DNA of 64,000 nt from Vibrio vulnificus NBRC 15645 = ATCC 27562 (GTDB lineage Bacteria; Pseudomonadota; Gammaproteobacteria; Enterobacterales; Vibrionaceae). Location: assembly GCF_002224265.1 (NCBI RefSeq), contig NZ_CP012882.1:1178001-1242000 (forward strand), written 5' to 3'. Below the pieces are notes generated by a model. That model had not been told where the DNA came from and searched no databases. It was given only the letters and a program-made list of their open reading frames with translations. The position numbers were made by a program, and so were the translations under genes. Every line of letters begins with the position of its first letter. Position 1 is the stretch's first letter. This document shows positions 17,877 to 26,391 of the stretch, one piece after another.

Positions 17877-18697
17877 CATAGCGCCAGATGAATACAAAGG
17901 TGCTGCACTTGAGGCGATACACTTGGCGCTTGATGGTGCCGGTATGGCTCCTGGAATTGGCATTGTAGCGGATTTAATTAATGCGGGGCTGTATGCGCTG
18001 CGACTTTTTGAATAGTGGTTTGTCTTTATTATCTGGCTTGCCAATCGTTGGGCAGGGAGTGACAGCAGCAAAATATGGCAATAAAGCACTAAATGTAGCT
18101 ACGGAGACAGTAGCAAAGGGAAGTGATAGCCTAACATCAGTTGCCAAACAACTGGACGCACCGAAAGGGAGTGAGTTGCCGGGGGCAACTTCGCATACAA
18201 TTGAATTAGATCAAGGAAGTAAAGGTGGATGGAACAAGGCTCTCAATGGCAAACTTGAAGCAAACGCAACGTATAAAGTGGGCTCTTACTCATATAAAAC
18301 GGATGAACTTGGCAGAGTGAAGTCCGTTTCTGGTAAACTCGAACTCAACAAAGTAGATAGAAACACTTATCAGCAAAGCAAAGCTGGGAAAACAGATGGT
18401 ATTAAGGATGGCCTAGTTGATGATGAAGGCGGTCACCTTATCGCATCAATCTTTAAAGGTCCTGGTGAGCAAATAAACTATGCAGCGATGAATGGCAACT
18501 TAAACAAAGGTGCTTGGAAACGGATGGAAAATAAATGGGTGGAAGCACTTAGTGGAAACCCACCTAAAGAAGTTAAAGTTGAGATAAACTCTATTTTTAA
18601 AGGCGAAAGCAAAAGGCCCACTGCATTTGAAATAATATATGAAATTGATGGTAAAAAAGTGAAGCGTTTTTTAAGGAATATGCCCAATGGAAAATAG
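17269..18697 (+). pseudogene. Displaced Rhs tail with nuclease-like toxin domain, frameshifted
   Basis: This is an orphan Rhs C-terminal module. The first part (frame open to 18015) is the Rhs core end with FIQPDPIGLLGG and WVDPHGL, followed by a new tip. Near 17990-18005 the reading frame is broken: the tip reads GIVADLINAGLYA, then stops soon after, while the next frame continues with DFLNSGLSLLSGLPIVGQG, the expected sequel in related Rhs tips. The second frame runs to 18697 and holds EGGHLIASIF, a motif like DNA/RNA non-specific endonucleases (GGH). A GTG at 17296 could start translation, but no ribosome binding site is visible. It is probably silent unless recombined into the intact Rhs gene, and even then the frameshift would block it unless the shift is a sequencing error. 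Confidence 0.8.
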
Positions 18698-19028
18698 CGT
18701 AGAAAATTTGTACTTAACCATAGCTCAATCAATGGTCAATTCTATAGATGATGATTGGTCAATCTCAATAATTCGAGCAGAACATACAGAGGGTTCTATC
18801 GAATTTCAAAGTGAATACATTCCAACCTTATCACCTGAACAGCCAAAATATTTCGATGTTCCTTTTGAAATATTTGAAGCATTTGAAGAGCTTCATGCAG
18901 TAACAAGTGGAACTGATAACAATTGGAACAGAGCTACATTTAGCCTCGAACCCTCAGGAAGTTTCAATATTGACTTCGAGTGGGATCAAGCCCTTGCTGA
19001 TGAAATCGAAAGCTTGAACAACGAATAA
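18687..19028 (+). CDS. YezG-like immunity protein (DUF600-type)
   Basis: A 113-residue acidic cytoplasmic protein whose ATG overlaps the end of the nuclease-like toxin frame by 11 bp. The motif FEELHAVTSGTDNNWNRATFSLEPSGSFNIDFEWD resembles the YezG/DUF600 immunity family. YezG proteins protect against non-specific nuclease toxins, which agrees with the tip encoded just upstream. No signal peptide is present, as expected for immunity against a nuclease acting in the cytoplasm. Although the toxin is frameshifted, this immunity gene is intact and may still give protection if transcribed from upstream. Confidence 0.78.
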   Translation: MENSVENLYLTIAQSMVNSIDDDWSISIIRAEHTEGSIEFQSEYIPTLSPEQPKYFDVPFEIFEAFEELHAVTSGTDNNWNRATFSLEPSGSFNIDFEWDQALADEIESLNNE

Positions 19029-19259
19029 TGACTTATTTGTTAATATCTAATAACTTCTACTCTCAAACAACATGAATGCCGCAAAGTCTGCTAAGTCGGT
19101 TGGCGGGCTTAGCTTTAACGTTTGTCATCCAACCTCAAAAGTCCCCCCAATAGTTAGCTTTTGGGATGAGTACTCTGCGTTACTGTCAATGGCATCGTTG
19201 TTTGGTTAGGACGCTACAATACTGCGGATGCGCGATCATCTATATTTCAAAGGCATACC
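19029..19259 (+). other. Scar region between Rhs modules
   Basis: These 231 bases hold no gene. The last part, just before the second ankyrin gene, reads in one frame as YISKAYHG and a stop, almost the same as the end of the lipase tip (SYSKAYYG). It is thus a trace of a lost Rhs-lipase tail. The remaining bases match nothing I recognise; they may be residue from another lost tip. Confidence 0.6.
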
Positions 19260-20090
19260 ATGGTTAATTGGAAACAACTATTTTCAGCAACAAGCAAAGT
19301 ATTGTCAGTGTTAATGATTGCGCTTCTTAGCCTGTTAAGCGGCTGCAAGTTTGAAGGAAAAGACATGAAAGCGGATCTGTTTTTTGATGCGAAGATGGTT
19401 AGCCTGTTACACGCTATACAGCGGAAGGATTCCGCAGCGGCAAAGGCAATGTTAGCACAAGGGGTTGAGCTGAACGTGCGTGGTGAAGAGGGCATTACAC
19501 CATTACTGTGGTTGATTATGCAAAAAGACCTCAGTGCCGTTGAACTGGCATTGCAATTGGGCGCAGACGCCAACTTTCCTGCCATGGTCACCATAAACCG
19601 TGAAGGACCAAAACCAGCACAACCATTGGCGATTATTGCCGGTGATGGAGACAATCAACTATTTAGTTTATTACTAAAATACGGCGCTAGCCCGGACTCC
19701 CGAGACGAATCTACTGGCAGACCCGCTATCTTTGGCACCATTGGACATGATAATTGGCAGCAATTCAGCCTACTTTTAGAGTACGGTGTCGATATCAATG
19801 CGAAAGATAGAAGCAACAGCAATAGCGCCCTGTATGCTGCCGATTTAGGTAAGTATGACTTTGTTTACAAACTTATTAATGAAGGCGCATCAGCAACAGA
19901 ACCATCGACAACAGGTGCTTCAGTGGCATGGCGTGTACATTTAGCACTCGAAAAGAACGCTAAAAATCCAGCTTTTAGGGTGAGTGAAGATACCCACAAA
20001 ACGAAAGCCTTGCTCGAAGAGAGAGGCGTTGTGTTTCCGCCACCCACTCCCCAAGAGGTACGAGAGGCGTTAAAGCAAGGGCAGTCATGA
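19260..20090 (+). CDS. Second ankyrin-repeat lipoprotein, orphan immunity paralogue
   Basis: A 276-residue paralogue of the protein at 16440-17267. The signal peptide, lipobox (LLSGC) and first ankyrin unit are nearly identical at DNA level for about 300 bp. The central repeats then diverge strongly (for example GKYDFVYKLINEGASATEPSTTGAS in place of the other copy's sequence), and the last roughly 65 bp are again almost identical. No intact toxin gene lies upstream, only a few codons of a lipase tail. It may protect against a relative's Rhs lipase with a different specificity, or be a leftover of an older toxin-immunity pair. Confidence 0.85.
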   Translation: MVNWKQLFSATSKVLSVLMIALLSLLSGCKFEGKDMKADLFFDAKMVSLLHAIQRKDSAAAKAMLAQGVELNVRGEEGITPLLWLIMQKDLSAVELALQLGADANFPAMVTINREGPKPAQPLAIIAGDGDNQLFSLLLKYGASPDSRDESTGRPAIFGTIGHDNWQQFSLLLEYGVDINAKDRSNSNSALYAADLGKYDFVYKLINEGASATEPSTTGASVAWRVHLALEKNAKNPAFRVSEDTHKTKALLEERGVVFPPPTPQEVREALKQGQS

Positions 20091-20191
20091 GGTGCATTCT
20101 AGGCTTGCTGCAGAAAATTAAATCAACGTATAACTCCTGTTAGTAAAAAGGGGTAAGAAGATTTTTGAGACCTTGGTGAAAGTACAATTAA

Positions 20192-20220
20192 AATATGCCA
20201 GCTGTATTCGCTGGCATATT
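20192..20220. terminator. Hairpin between converging genes
   Basis: Perfect 11-bp arms (AATATGCCAGC and its complement) with a 7-base loop, between the plus-strand ankyrin gene and the minus-strand gene at 20271. It could stop transcription from either side. The T-runs are short. Confidence 0.6.
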
Positions 20221-20270
20221 ACTGCCGCACATTGATGGTGCAGTGTGCCACTATCGAGATTTAAATCGGA

Positions 20271-21635
20271 TTAGAACTGAGCTTGAATCCAAATCATTCG
20301 GTGGTCTGAAGAGACGTCTTTACCATTGCCGAATTTACCAATTCTCGGGTCATTAAAGAGCTTGCGACCTTCTTCGTATGATGCCGCCCAGTAGACACCC
20401 GAATTGACCACATTCAGGTTGGCAGATGGCAGAACATAGTCAACGGCAAGACCAAATGTTGATGTGATGCGGTTTGGAATAGGGTGGGTGGATTTACTAT
20501 CAACCGCATGTTCTGCAGCACCATAGCTAGTTGGGTATAGGTTACCGTTCATGACATTCTGGTTGACTAATGGATCACTATGTAATGCCTGCATAATGTC
20601 GCTAAATCCATCACCGGCTAAGGGATCAAGGTTTTGATCTCCCATCATGACGAATTTAGCGCCTGTTGGGAGACCACCTGTTTTCCCAGAATCGTCGTAG
20701 AAGTACGCTTTGCCTTGAATATAGTGATGCCAGAACTGCACTTCGGCACCATTTTGCGCTTTGTTCTTGCCTGGATCAAACACAGGTGGCGTCGGGTGAG
20801 ACATTAGTAGGTGAACCACTTCATCCCCTTTTTCAGTTGGAATGATGATAGGGGCATCAACGTGGTTTTTCGATGACAGACGGACTTCTTGCCACTCTTC
20901 TGTCGTGTACCAAGTATCGCCACATTGCATGCCATCTGGAATTTTCTGAGAGCCGTCGCAAATGGTTATAGTTGGTATTTGAGCGCCTTCCATATCTTTC
21001 CACTTAAACGTTTGGAATGTTCTTGTGTTTTCTGTATCAATTTTGTACTTCGACATTAAGGCAAAGGCGTATTGGCCATGATAGAAGCCAAAGCCCCATG
21101 CGTCGCCGGGAAGTTGGCCAGCAGTACCATTATTGTCTAGGTCGAAGGAGCTGGCTAAGCCAGTATTCGTCGAGTAGGATTCAGCATAAGGGTATTCAAT
21201 CGGCTCTAAATTTGCGTTACCACCAGCGCCATCAATGCTTTGGGCCACAGAAAGATAGTTGTTTTGGAAGCCCACCAGTGCAGCTTTATTTTCACCAATG
21301 CCATCGTTGTTGTATTCAGCCATTAGCAATACATCAGGTCGATTTTTTTGGATGATTGCAGCAACATTTCGTATTTGGATGACTTTTTCTGCTCTCACTT
21401 TGTCTTGTTCCGCGATGCTGCCATCTAAGTATGACGTGACTAACAGATGTTGCTGTTCTGGCGTTACTTGCATTTCATCCACGAGATCTTTAAAGGTGTT
21501 TCTATCAAACGAGAGATTGAAAGTGGCAATTTTTACCTCTTTAGGATGCACATCAATGTAATCGGTATCGTTGCTACAGCCTCCAAGTAATGCGGTGCTA
21601 ATGAGGAAAGCGAGGGTCGTTTTAGAGTGTTTCAT
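20271..21635 (-). CDS. Secreted lipoprotein of the endonuclease/exonuclease/phosphatase fold
   Basis: A 454-residue protein starting MKHSKTT, with a signal peptide and a lipobox-like LLGGC at about residue 20. An upstream in-frame start exists 33 bases earlier but would spoil the signal peptide. Motifs of the EEP fold are visible: IATFNLSFDR near the start, VLLMAEYNNDG (metal-binding Glu), MMGDQNLDP (the D-x-N pair) and the final SSDHRMIW (catalytic Asp-His). The substrate cannot be read from sequence; family members cleave nucleic acids, phospholipid or phosphoester bonds. It stands alone, convergent with the T6SS island, and no secretion or phosphate gene adjoins it. Confidence 0.82.
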   Translation of the reverse strand: MKHSKTTLAFLISTALLGGCSNDTDYIDVHPKEVKIATFNLSFDRNTFKDLVDEMQVTPEQQHLLVTSYLDGSIAEQDKVRAEKVIQIRNVAAIIQKNRPDVLLMAEYNNDGIGENKAALVGFQNNYLSVAQSIDGAGGNANLEPIEYPYAESYSTNTGLASSFDLDNNGTAGQLPGDAWGFGFYHGQYAFALMSKYKIDTENTRTFQTFKWKDMEGAQIPTITICDGSQKIPDGMQCGDTWYTTEEWQEVRLSSKNHVDAPIIIPTEKGDEVVHLLMSHPTPPVFDPGKNKAQNGAEVQFWHHYIQGKAYFYDDSGKTGGLPTGAKFVMMGDQNLDPLAGDGFSDIMQALHSDPLVNQNVMNGNLYPTSYGAAEHAVDSKSTHPIPNRITSTFGLAVDYVLPSANLNVVNSGVYWAASYEEGRKLFNDPRIGKFGNGKDVSSDHRMIWIQAQF

Positions 21636-21977
21636 TCTTCTGTTATACCTTATTGTGATTTCGGGCAAATACTAAGGTTATCAATAAGTTCTGTAAGCGA
21701 TTTGCGTCACATAAGTATTTTCAATGTTGCAGTCAAATACATATTTTGTGTGATTGCTGCAAATAAATGCATCACTTTCAACAGTAAAAGGTTATATCCA
21801 AATAGTGGAAGCGCTTTTATCGTGGTTTGAGCGTTGGGTGTGTCTGGATGACAAACGGCATCTAGAATCTGAATTATGAGCAACGCGCTAGAGGAATACA
21901 GGATGAATTAGGAGGATCAGGGGTTATCTCAGGTATAAAAATAGGATGCTCATGAGCATCCTATTTTTATGAAGAGG
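21636..21977. other. Intergenic region with a 32-bp palindromic terminator
   Basis: No gene is seen here. It holds the promoter side of the lipoprotein gene at 20271-21635 and the 3' end of the M48 peptidase gene. A start of translation seen on the plus strand at 21627 gives only a 67-residue frame without family features, which I do not call. Confidence 0.6.
21937..21968 (-). terminator. Terminator after the LemA-M48 operon
   Basis: A perfect 32-bp palindrome with 16-base arms (AAAAATAGGATGCTCA and its complement), ten bases after the stop of the M48 gene. The A/T ends give a run of T on either strand, so it could act in both directions. Confidence 0.8.
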
Positions 21978-23831
21978 CTAAGATGACATGCTTAACGGTG
22001 GGACCGGAACTTCAAGAAAGCACGCAATGACTCGATATAACTCGCCTTCAGCGACGCTAACTTGGCCGTCGGACTCAATGGCTAATCGGCATGCCTTAAC
22101 AAACGTTCTTCTATCTGTAATCTTGAGTTGCAAGAGTAACTCTAACGCCGCACGGCTTAGCTTCCAGTTATGATGGGCGGGCTCAAGAGGGTGAGATGCT
22201 AGCCCTAATAGTGCAAGTGATTGATTATAGGCGCTTTGTGCACTCACTGAATCGGTGTGGCACACCCACGCTAATTCTCTAAGCAGCCACACCACACTCT
22301 CTTGGAGTTGCTTGATTGATTTACGTTGAGGCGCTTTACCAAAAGTGGTGAGGAGCTGTTTCTCCAACAAATTGACGACGCACCATTCTGCGAGCGAGTA
22401 GTGATCATCCGCAAGGGCAAGGTCACGCAACACTTGGCAGAATCGCGCTCTTTGTCCCTCACTGAGCGCTTTCAGGGCAGGAATTGAAAGCTCAAGAAGA
22501 GGTAAGCGCAAATGAGCGGGAATGTCATGATCCAACCAAGGGAGCAATTGAGGCTGAGAGGCCGGTGGTACATGGCATTTTATCATCTCTCTTTGACGAT
22601 CACTTCCATCATGAATTAAAGCAAAGGCAATAAAACGTGCGCTGTAGGGTTCACGAGCGATGTCGATCAACGGTTGGGGCAATTGACCAATGAGTTGTTG
22701 ACCAACTTCGCTGAGTTGATCGGAAGTTGGTGCTTCTTCTACGTATTGCGAATGTTGTTGAGACGAAAATCCACTCGACATTTGGTTGTCAAAGGCGGGG
22801 GCCTGTTGCGATGATGCCCTTTTAAAACGGCCGTCCCACTGAGGTTCGATACGTCGAATTCTTTCTTCTAGAGGTGGGTGAGTTGCAAAAAATCCCGACA
22901 GTCCAGAAAGTTGGGCTTGCCCAAACATCATATGGCTAAATTCACTCGTGGCGCGAGCATCGAGTGTTGAGCCGTACGAATAGCTGCCAATTTTTTTGAG
23001 CGCACCAGCGATCCCTTGATCGTTGCGAGTAAATTGCACGGCACTGGCATCGGCAAGAAATTCACGCTGCCTAGAAATTGCGGCTTTGATCATTGAGCCA
23101 AACAGAGTGCCAAGCCAACCTAAAACCAAACAGACCAGTGCGATCATAAAAATGATGGCAAAGCCTTTGTCTGAATCGGATGAACGACGTGATACCCGGC
23201 TTGAGCGAGGCATGTTGTCGAGAACCAGATGACCAAAGTGCGCGATACAAGTGATGCCAAATAATATCCCGATTAGACGTGTGTTCAGGCGCATGTCACC
23301 GTTTAATATATGACTAAACTCATGAGCGATAACGCCTTGTAGTTCATCTCGGCTAAAGCTGTCTAATGCCCCCTGAGTGATACCAATTACGGCGTCATCA
23401 ATACTCATTCCAGCAGCAAAGGCATTGATTCCCCGTTCGTGTTCCATCAAATAAACTGGTGGCACAGGCACACCTGCGGCAATCGCCATCTCTTCAACGA
23501 CGTTCAAAAGTTGGCGATGTTTACGACTTGTGGTGTCGGTGGAAACAAGTTTCCCGCCCATACTCTCGGCGACACCACGGCCTCCATTGGATTTGAGATC
23601 GGAGAGGCGAATTAAGGAGCTCATACCGATAACAAAAGCGACACCGGCAAAGCAAATAAGACTATAGCTTACCGCCGTGTGCGGATCGAAAGGGGTTTCT
23701 GTTACCCCAAAATAGATCGCGATCGACAAAGTACTCACCAAAGCGGTGATGGTGAGCACGGCAAAGGTAAACAGAAAAACCAAGAGTCCAGTTCGCTGCC
23801 GAGCGGCATCTTGATGCTGAAAAAAATCCAT
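21978..23831 (-). CDS. Membrane M48-family zinc metallopeptidase with long C-terminal extension
   Basis: HtpX-like membrane peptidase of 617 residues. Two membrane helices lie at the N terminus (about 15-40 and 55-75), then the zinc motif HEFSHILNGD near residue 170 (HExxH), another hydrophobic segment with FIMALVCLVLGWLGTLFGSMI, and REFLADASAVQFTRN, the third-ligand region typical of M48. After about residue 330 a long extension of roughly 290 residues is found that HtpX lacks; its last part looks all-helical, similar to TerB-like domains. It follows lemA with overlapping ends, and LemA-M48 pairs are common. Probable role: membrane protein quality control or surface processing; substrate unknown. 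Confidence 0.85.
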   Translation of the reverse strand: MDFFQHQDAARQRTGLLVFLFTFAVLTITALVSTLSIAIYFGVTETPFDPHTAVSYSLICFAGVAFVIGMSSLIRLSDLKSNGGRGVAESMGGKLVSTDTTSRKHRQLLNVVEEMAIAAGVPVPPVYLMEHERGINAFAAGMSIDDAVIGITQGALDSFSRDELQGVIAHEFSHILNGDMRLNTRLIGILFGITCIAHFGHLVLDNMPRSSRVSRRSSDSDKGFAIIFMIALVCLVLGWLGTLFGSMIKAAISRQREFLADASAVQFTRNDQGIAGALKKIGSYSYGSTLDARATSEFSHMMFGQAQLSGLSGFFATHPPLEERIRRIEPQWDGRFKRASSQQAPAFDNQMSSGFSSQQHSQYVEEAPTSDQLSEVGQQLIGQLPQPLIDIAREPYSARFIAFALIHDGSDRQREMIKCHVPPASQPQLLPWLDHDIPAHLRLPLLELSIPALKALSEGQRARFCQVLRDLALADDHYSLAEWCVVNLLEKQLLTTFGKAPQRKSIKQLQESVVWLLRELAWVCHTDSVSAQSAYNQSLALLGLASHPLEPAHHNWKLSRAALELLLQLKITDRRTFVKACRLAIESDGQVSVAEGELYRVIACFLEVPVPPLSMSS

Positions 23832-24421
23832 TAGAAGGTCACCTTAGGTGCTTCTTGAATCGCTTCACTGTCGGCAAATTCAAGGAGTTTTCCATCAAGG
23901 AAACCAAACATATTTGCAAATAGCACAGGGGGGAAGGTTTGCTTGTATGTGTTGTAACTGGTGACGGAGTCATTAAAAGCTTGGCGAGCAAAGGCGACTT
24001 TATTTTCGGTGCTGGTGAGCTCTTCTTGGAGTTGAGCCATGGTTTCATTCGCTTTCAGTTCTGGATAGGCTTCCACGACGACATTGAGTTTGCTTAGTGC
24101 ATTTTGTAATACCCCTTCCGCTTGGCTGAGTAAGCTGATCGCAGAGTCGCTGTCTGGCGCAGCGCTTGCCGCTTTTAAACCTGACAGCGCTTGGTTACGA
24201 GCTTGAATCACACGTTCAAACGTCTCTTTCTCATGCTCCATATACCCTTTAGCGGTGTTCACGAGATTCGGGATAAGGTCGTAACGTCGTTTGAGCTGCA
24301 CTTCGATTTGGGCGAAGCTGTTTTTAAAACGGTTTCGCAAAGTCACTAACTTGTTGTAGATGCTGATCGCGTATACAACGATCAGCAATACGAGAACAAT
24401 AAAAACGATGAATGTAGTCAT
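23831..24421 (-). CDS. lemA: LemA family protein
   Basis: A 196-residue protein with one N-terminal membrane helix (FIVFIVLVLLIVVYAISIY) and an all-helical remainder with the LemA signature: LRNRFKNSFAQIEVQLKRRYDLIPNLV and later AYPELKAN and FNDSVTSYNT. The C-terminal domain is expected outside the inner membrane. It is the first gene of a two-gene operon with the M48 peptidase; the stop of lemA and the start of the peptidase overlap. The function of LemA is not settled. Confidence 0.9.
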   Translation of the reverse strand: MTTFIVFIVLVLLIVVYAISIYNKLVTLRNRFKNSFAQIEVQLKRRYDLIPNLVNTAKGYMEHEKETFERVIQARNQALSGLKAASAAPDSDSAISLLSQAEGVLQNALSKLNVVVEAYPELKANETMAQLQEELTSTENKVAFARQAFNDSVTSYNTYKQTFPPVLFANMFGFLDGKLLEFADSEAIQEAPKVTF

Positions 24422-24560
24422 GATAAATCCTATTTTCCTATACTTTGGTTTTTTATATAACCAATTGACATGAAAGGCAAATTTCGAATTTTATACCGTA
24501 TTGCAACCGCGACTGATTGCACATTTATTTCTATGAGTCAGTCGATATTTTCCCAACATG

Positions 24561-24588
24561 AAAAAGGCCAAGCAGTAGAGCTTGGCCT
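24561..24588 (-). terminator. Terminator after dcuC-type gene
   Basis: Arms AGGCCAAGC and its complement (24565-24573 and 24580-24588) flank a 6-base loop. On the minus strand a run of five T follows, so it ends transcription of the transporter gene at 24625. Confidence 0.8.
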
Positions 24589-24624
24589 CGAATATACAGA
24601 AGTAGGATGAAGAATATGAGGCGA

Positions 24625-25992
24625 TTAGGCGCTCATTGGTACCAATATCATTGTGCCAAGGATGACGGTAATCAAGCCCGCTAGCACAGGAACCGAAGTA
24701 CGTTTGACGACTTCAAATGGACTGATGTGTGCCATACCAGAGGTAGCAACCACCACGCCAGAAACGGGAGAAATGGTGCGGCCAAGGTTAGAGGCTTGTA
24801 ACATTGGAATAATCAAGAATGCTGGATTCAGTCCCATTTTCGCCGCCAGAGATGGGGCGAGTTCTACAAACGCGTAGAAAGGCGCATTACCCGATCCTGT
24901 TGCGATAGCGGCTGCAACCGTAAGACCAGTCAAAATCAGCATGAGTGCGATACCACCTGCACCTGCGGTTTCTGCAAGATGAAGAAGGTTGTCAATCGCG
25001 CCAATAGACATAAGGCCTTGGGCAAATACGCCAGCGGCAACCAATAACATCACAACGCCTTTGAAGGCATCTGCCATGCCGTCGTAACACGCATCGAGAT
25101 CGTCGAGTGATTTCTTACCATCAAATTTGTTCACCACGTAATGGACCAATGCACCGATAAAGATCGACAGTACAACAATGGTATAGATATCGAGGCTTAA
25201 TCCAGGAATGGTGCGGCCATTAAATAGGAAAACACCAATGATCGGTAGGAATGGCAGCAGCGCATAGAATGCAGGTGCATCGGCTTTGATTTCCGAAACG
25301 TCGATCTTTTCCATTGGGGTGTTGTCTTTCTTATCAAGGTATTTGTTCCAGAAGAAAGCGGCGACCGACATAACAATAATGGCGCAAATAGAAACAGGCA
25401 GAACGGTTTGCACTGCAAACACATCCAGCGCTAGACCCGATTTTTCCGCAGCAATTACAACGTCACCTGAGGTCGGGGACAAAATGATCGCTGCTGGAGA
25501 TGCACAGACTGCCGCGGCAGCAGGGCGAGAAATGCCCATTGCGGTCATCATTGGGAAAAGGGTTGCCATCAAAAGCACGCCCAAACCAGTTGCAGAGCTT
25601 ACGGCAAGAGACATTAAGCACGCAACAATATAGGCCGCTACCAACAAAACGTAAGGCGATTTAATAACGGAAAGAGGTTTAGAAAACTGTTTTACAACCA
25701 CATTATTGGCGCCGATATGTGTCATGTAAGCGGCGAAACCACAAAGTAACATGATTTGCATACCCAAGCCGCCGCCACGGTTTTGTAGCATAAATTTTAC
25801 GTATTCTAATGAGTCAGTCACCATGTTACCCGTTGAGGTAATTTTTGCAGGTAGAACCGTGTGGCCCAGTACACCGGTAAGAATAAGTAGCAGAATGCCT
25901 GCAGTCAGTAGCACACCTGCCGCTTTGTAACCCTTGACGATGAAGTAACCAACCGCAACGGTCACTACCAGTCCAATTAAGAGCTCTAGCAT
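24625..25992 (-). CDS. dcuC: DcuC-type C4-dicarboxylate transporter
   Basis: An integral membrane protein of 455 residues with about twelve hydrophobic segments, in the DcuC family of anaerobic C4-dicarboxylate carriers (fumarate, succinate exchange or efflux). Typical stretches are GAGGIALMLILTGLTVAAAIATGSG split by short loops, and PMLQASNLGRTISPVSGVVVATSGM. Two in-frame ATGs lie 12 bases apart. The second (25992) has GGAG seven bases upstream, made by the bases right after the first ATG, so I choose it. The substrate is inferred from family. It stands alone with its own terminator. Confidence 0.82.
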   Translation of the reverse strand: MLELLIGLVVTVAVGYFIVKGYKAAGVLLTAGILLLILTGVLGHTVLPAKITSTGNMVTDSLEYVKFMLQNRGGGLGMQIMLLCGFAAYMTHIGANNVVVKQFSKPLSVIKSPYVLLVAAYIVACLMSLAVSSATGLGVLLMATLFPMMTAMGISRPAAAAVCASPAAIILSPTSGDVVIAAEKSGLALDVFAVQTVLPVSICAIIVMSVAAFFWNKYLDKKDNTPMEKIDVSEIKADAPAFYALLPFLPIIGVFLFNGRTIPGLSLDIYTIVVLSIFIGALVHYVVNKFDGKKSLDDLDACYDGMADAFKGVVMLLVAAGVFAQGLMSIGAIDNLLHLAETAGAGGIALMLILTGLTVAAAIATGSGNAPFYAFVELAPSLAAKMGLNPAFLIIPMLQASNLGRTISPVSGVVVATSGMAHISPFEVVKRTSVPVLAGLITVILGTMILVPMSA

Positions 25993-26004
25993 AGAAATCT
26001 CCAT

Positions 26005-26391
26005 GAAATATTAAAAAATGAGGAAGAACTGTTTCAATATGTGTCAATGAATGTACAGAAAAGCGTTCTGTAGCACGAGGGCTAGTTGAGCATTGAATGA
26101 TCTAAAGCAAGTTTTGTATCAATAAAAATTACTAGTTGGATATAATGTGCAACTAGCGTTTTAGTGGTGTTATATCCTGGTAATTATATTGTATTAGACA
26201 TAATTGAAACCTAGGTAACATGAAGAGGAATCGTCTCGTTAGAGAAATGTGAGTGAAATTTGCTGTTGATTATTTAAGCGAGCTGTAAGGGGCTTAAAGA
26301 TAAGAATAGGGCTGATTTTTAATCAGATGGAAGTAACCCCAGTGAAGGTATGGTGGAGTGGTCACTTCCATTTTGTTGGTGAGTCAATGTT
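26005..26391. other. Intergenic region upstream of the dcuC-type gene
   Basis: No gene is seen. It carries the dcuC promoter side and the 3' side of the prepilin gene. An imperfect hairpin (about 26328-26371, GGAAGT arms) follows the prepilin stop but lacks a good T-run. The dyad at 26054-26072 is listed separately. I could not find a full FNR or CRP site. Confidence 0.5.
26054..26072. promoter_or_regulatory. Dyad upstream of dcuC-type gene
   Basis: Perfect 7-bp inverted repeat TACAGAA and TTCTGTA with a 5-base spacer, about 60 bases upstream of the transporter start. It may be an operator; the regulator is unknown. Confidence 0.35.

Noticed and set aside
19029-19259. Possible integron attC (VCR-like) remnant
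   Set aside because: Some short motifs such as GGGCTTAGC and TTAGG looked similar, but no paired core sites or conserved stem could be found.
1-20090. Insertion sequence or transposase behind the Rhs duplications
   Set aside because: No transposase frame or terminal inverted repeats; the duplications end at Rhs domain borders, which fits homologous exchange.
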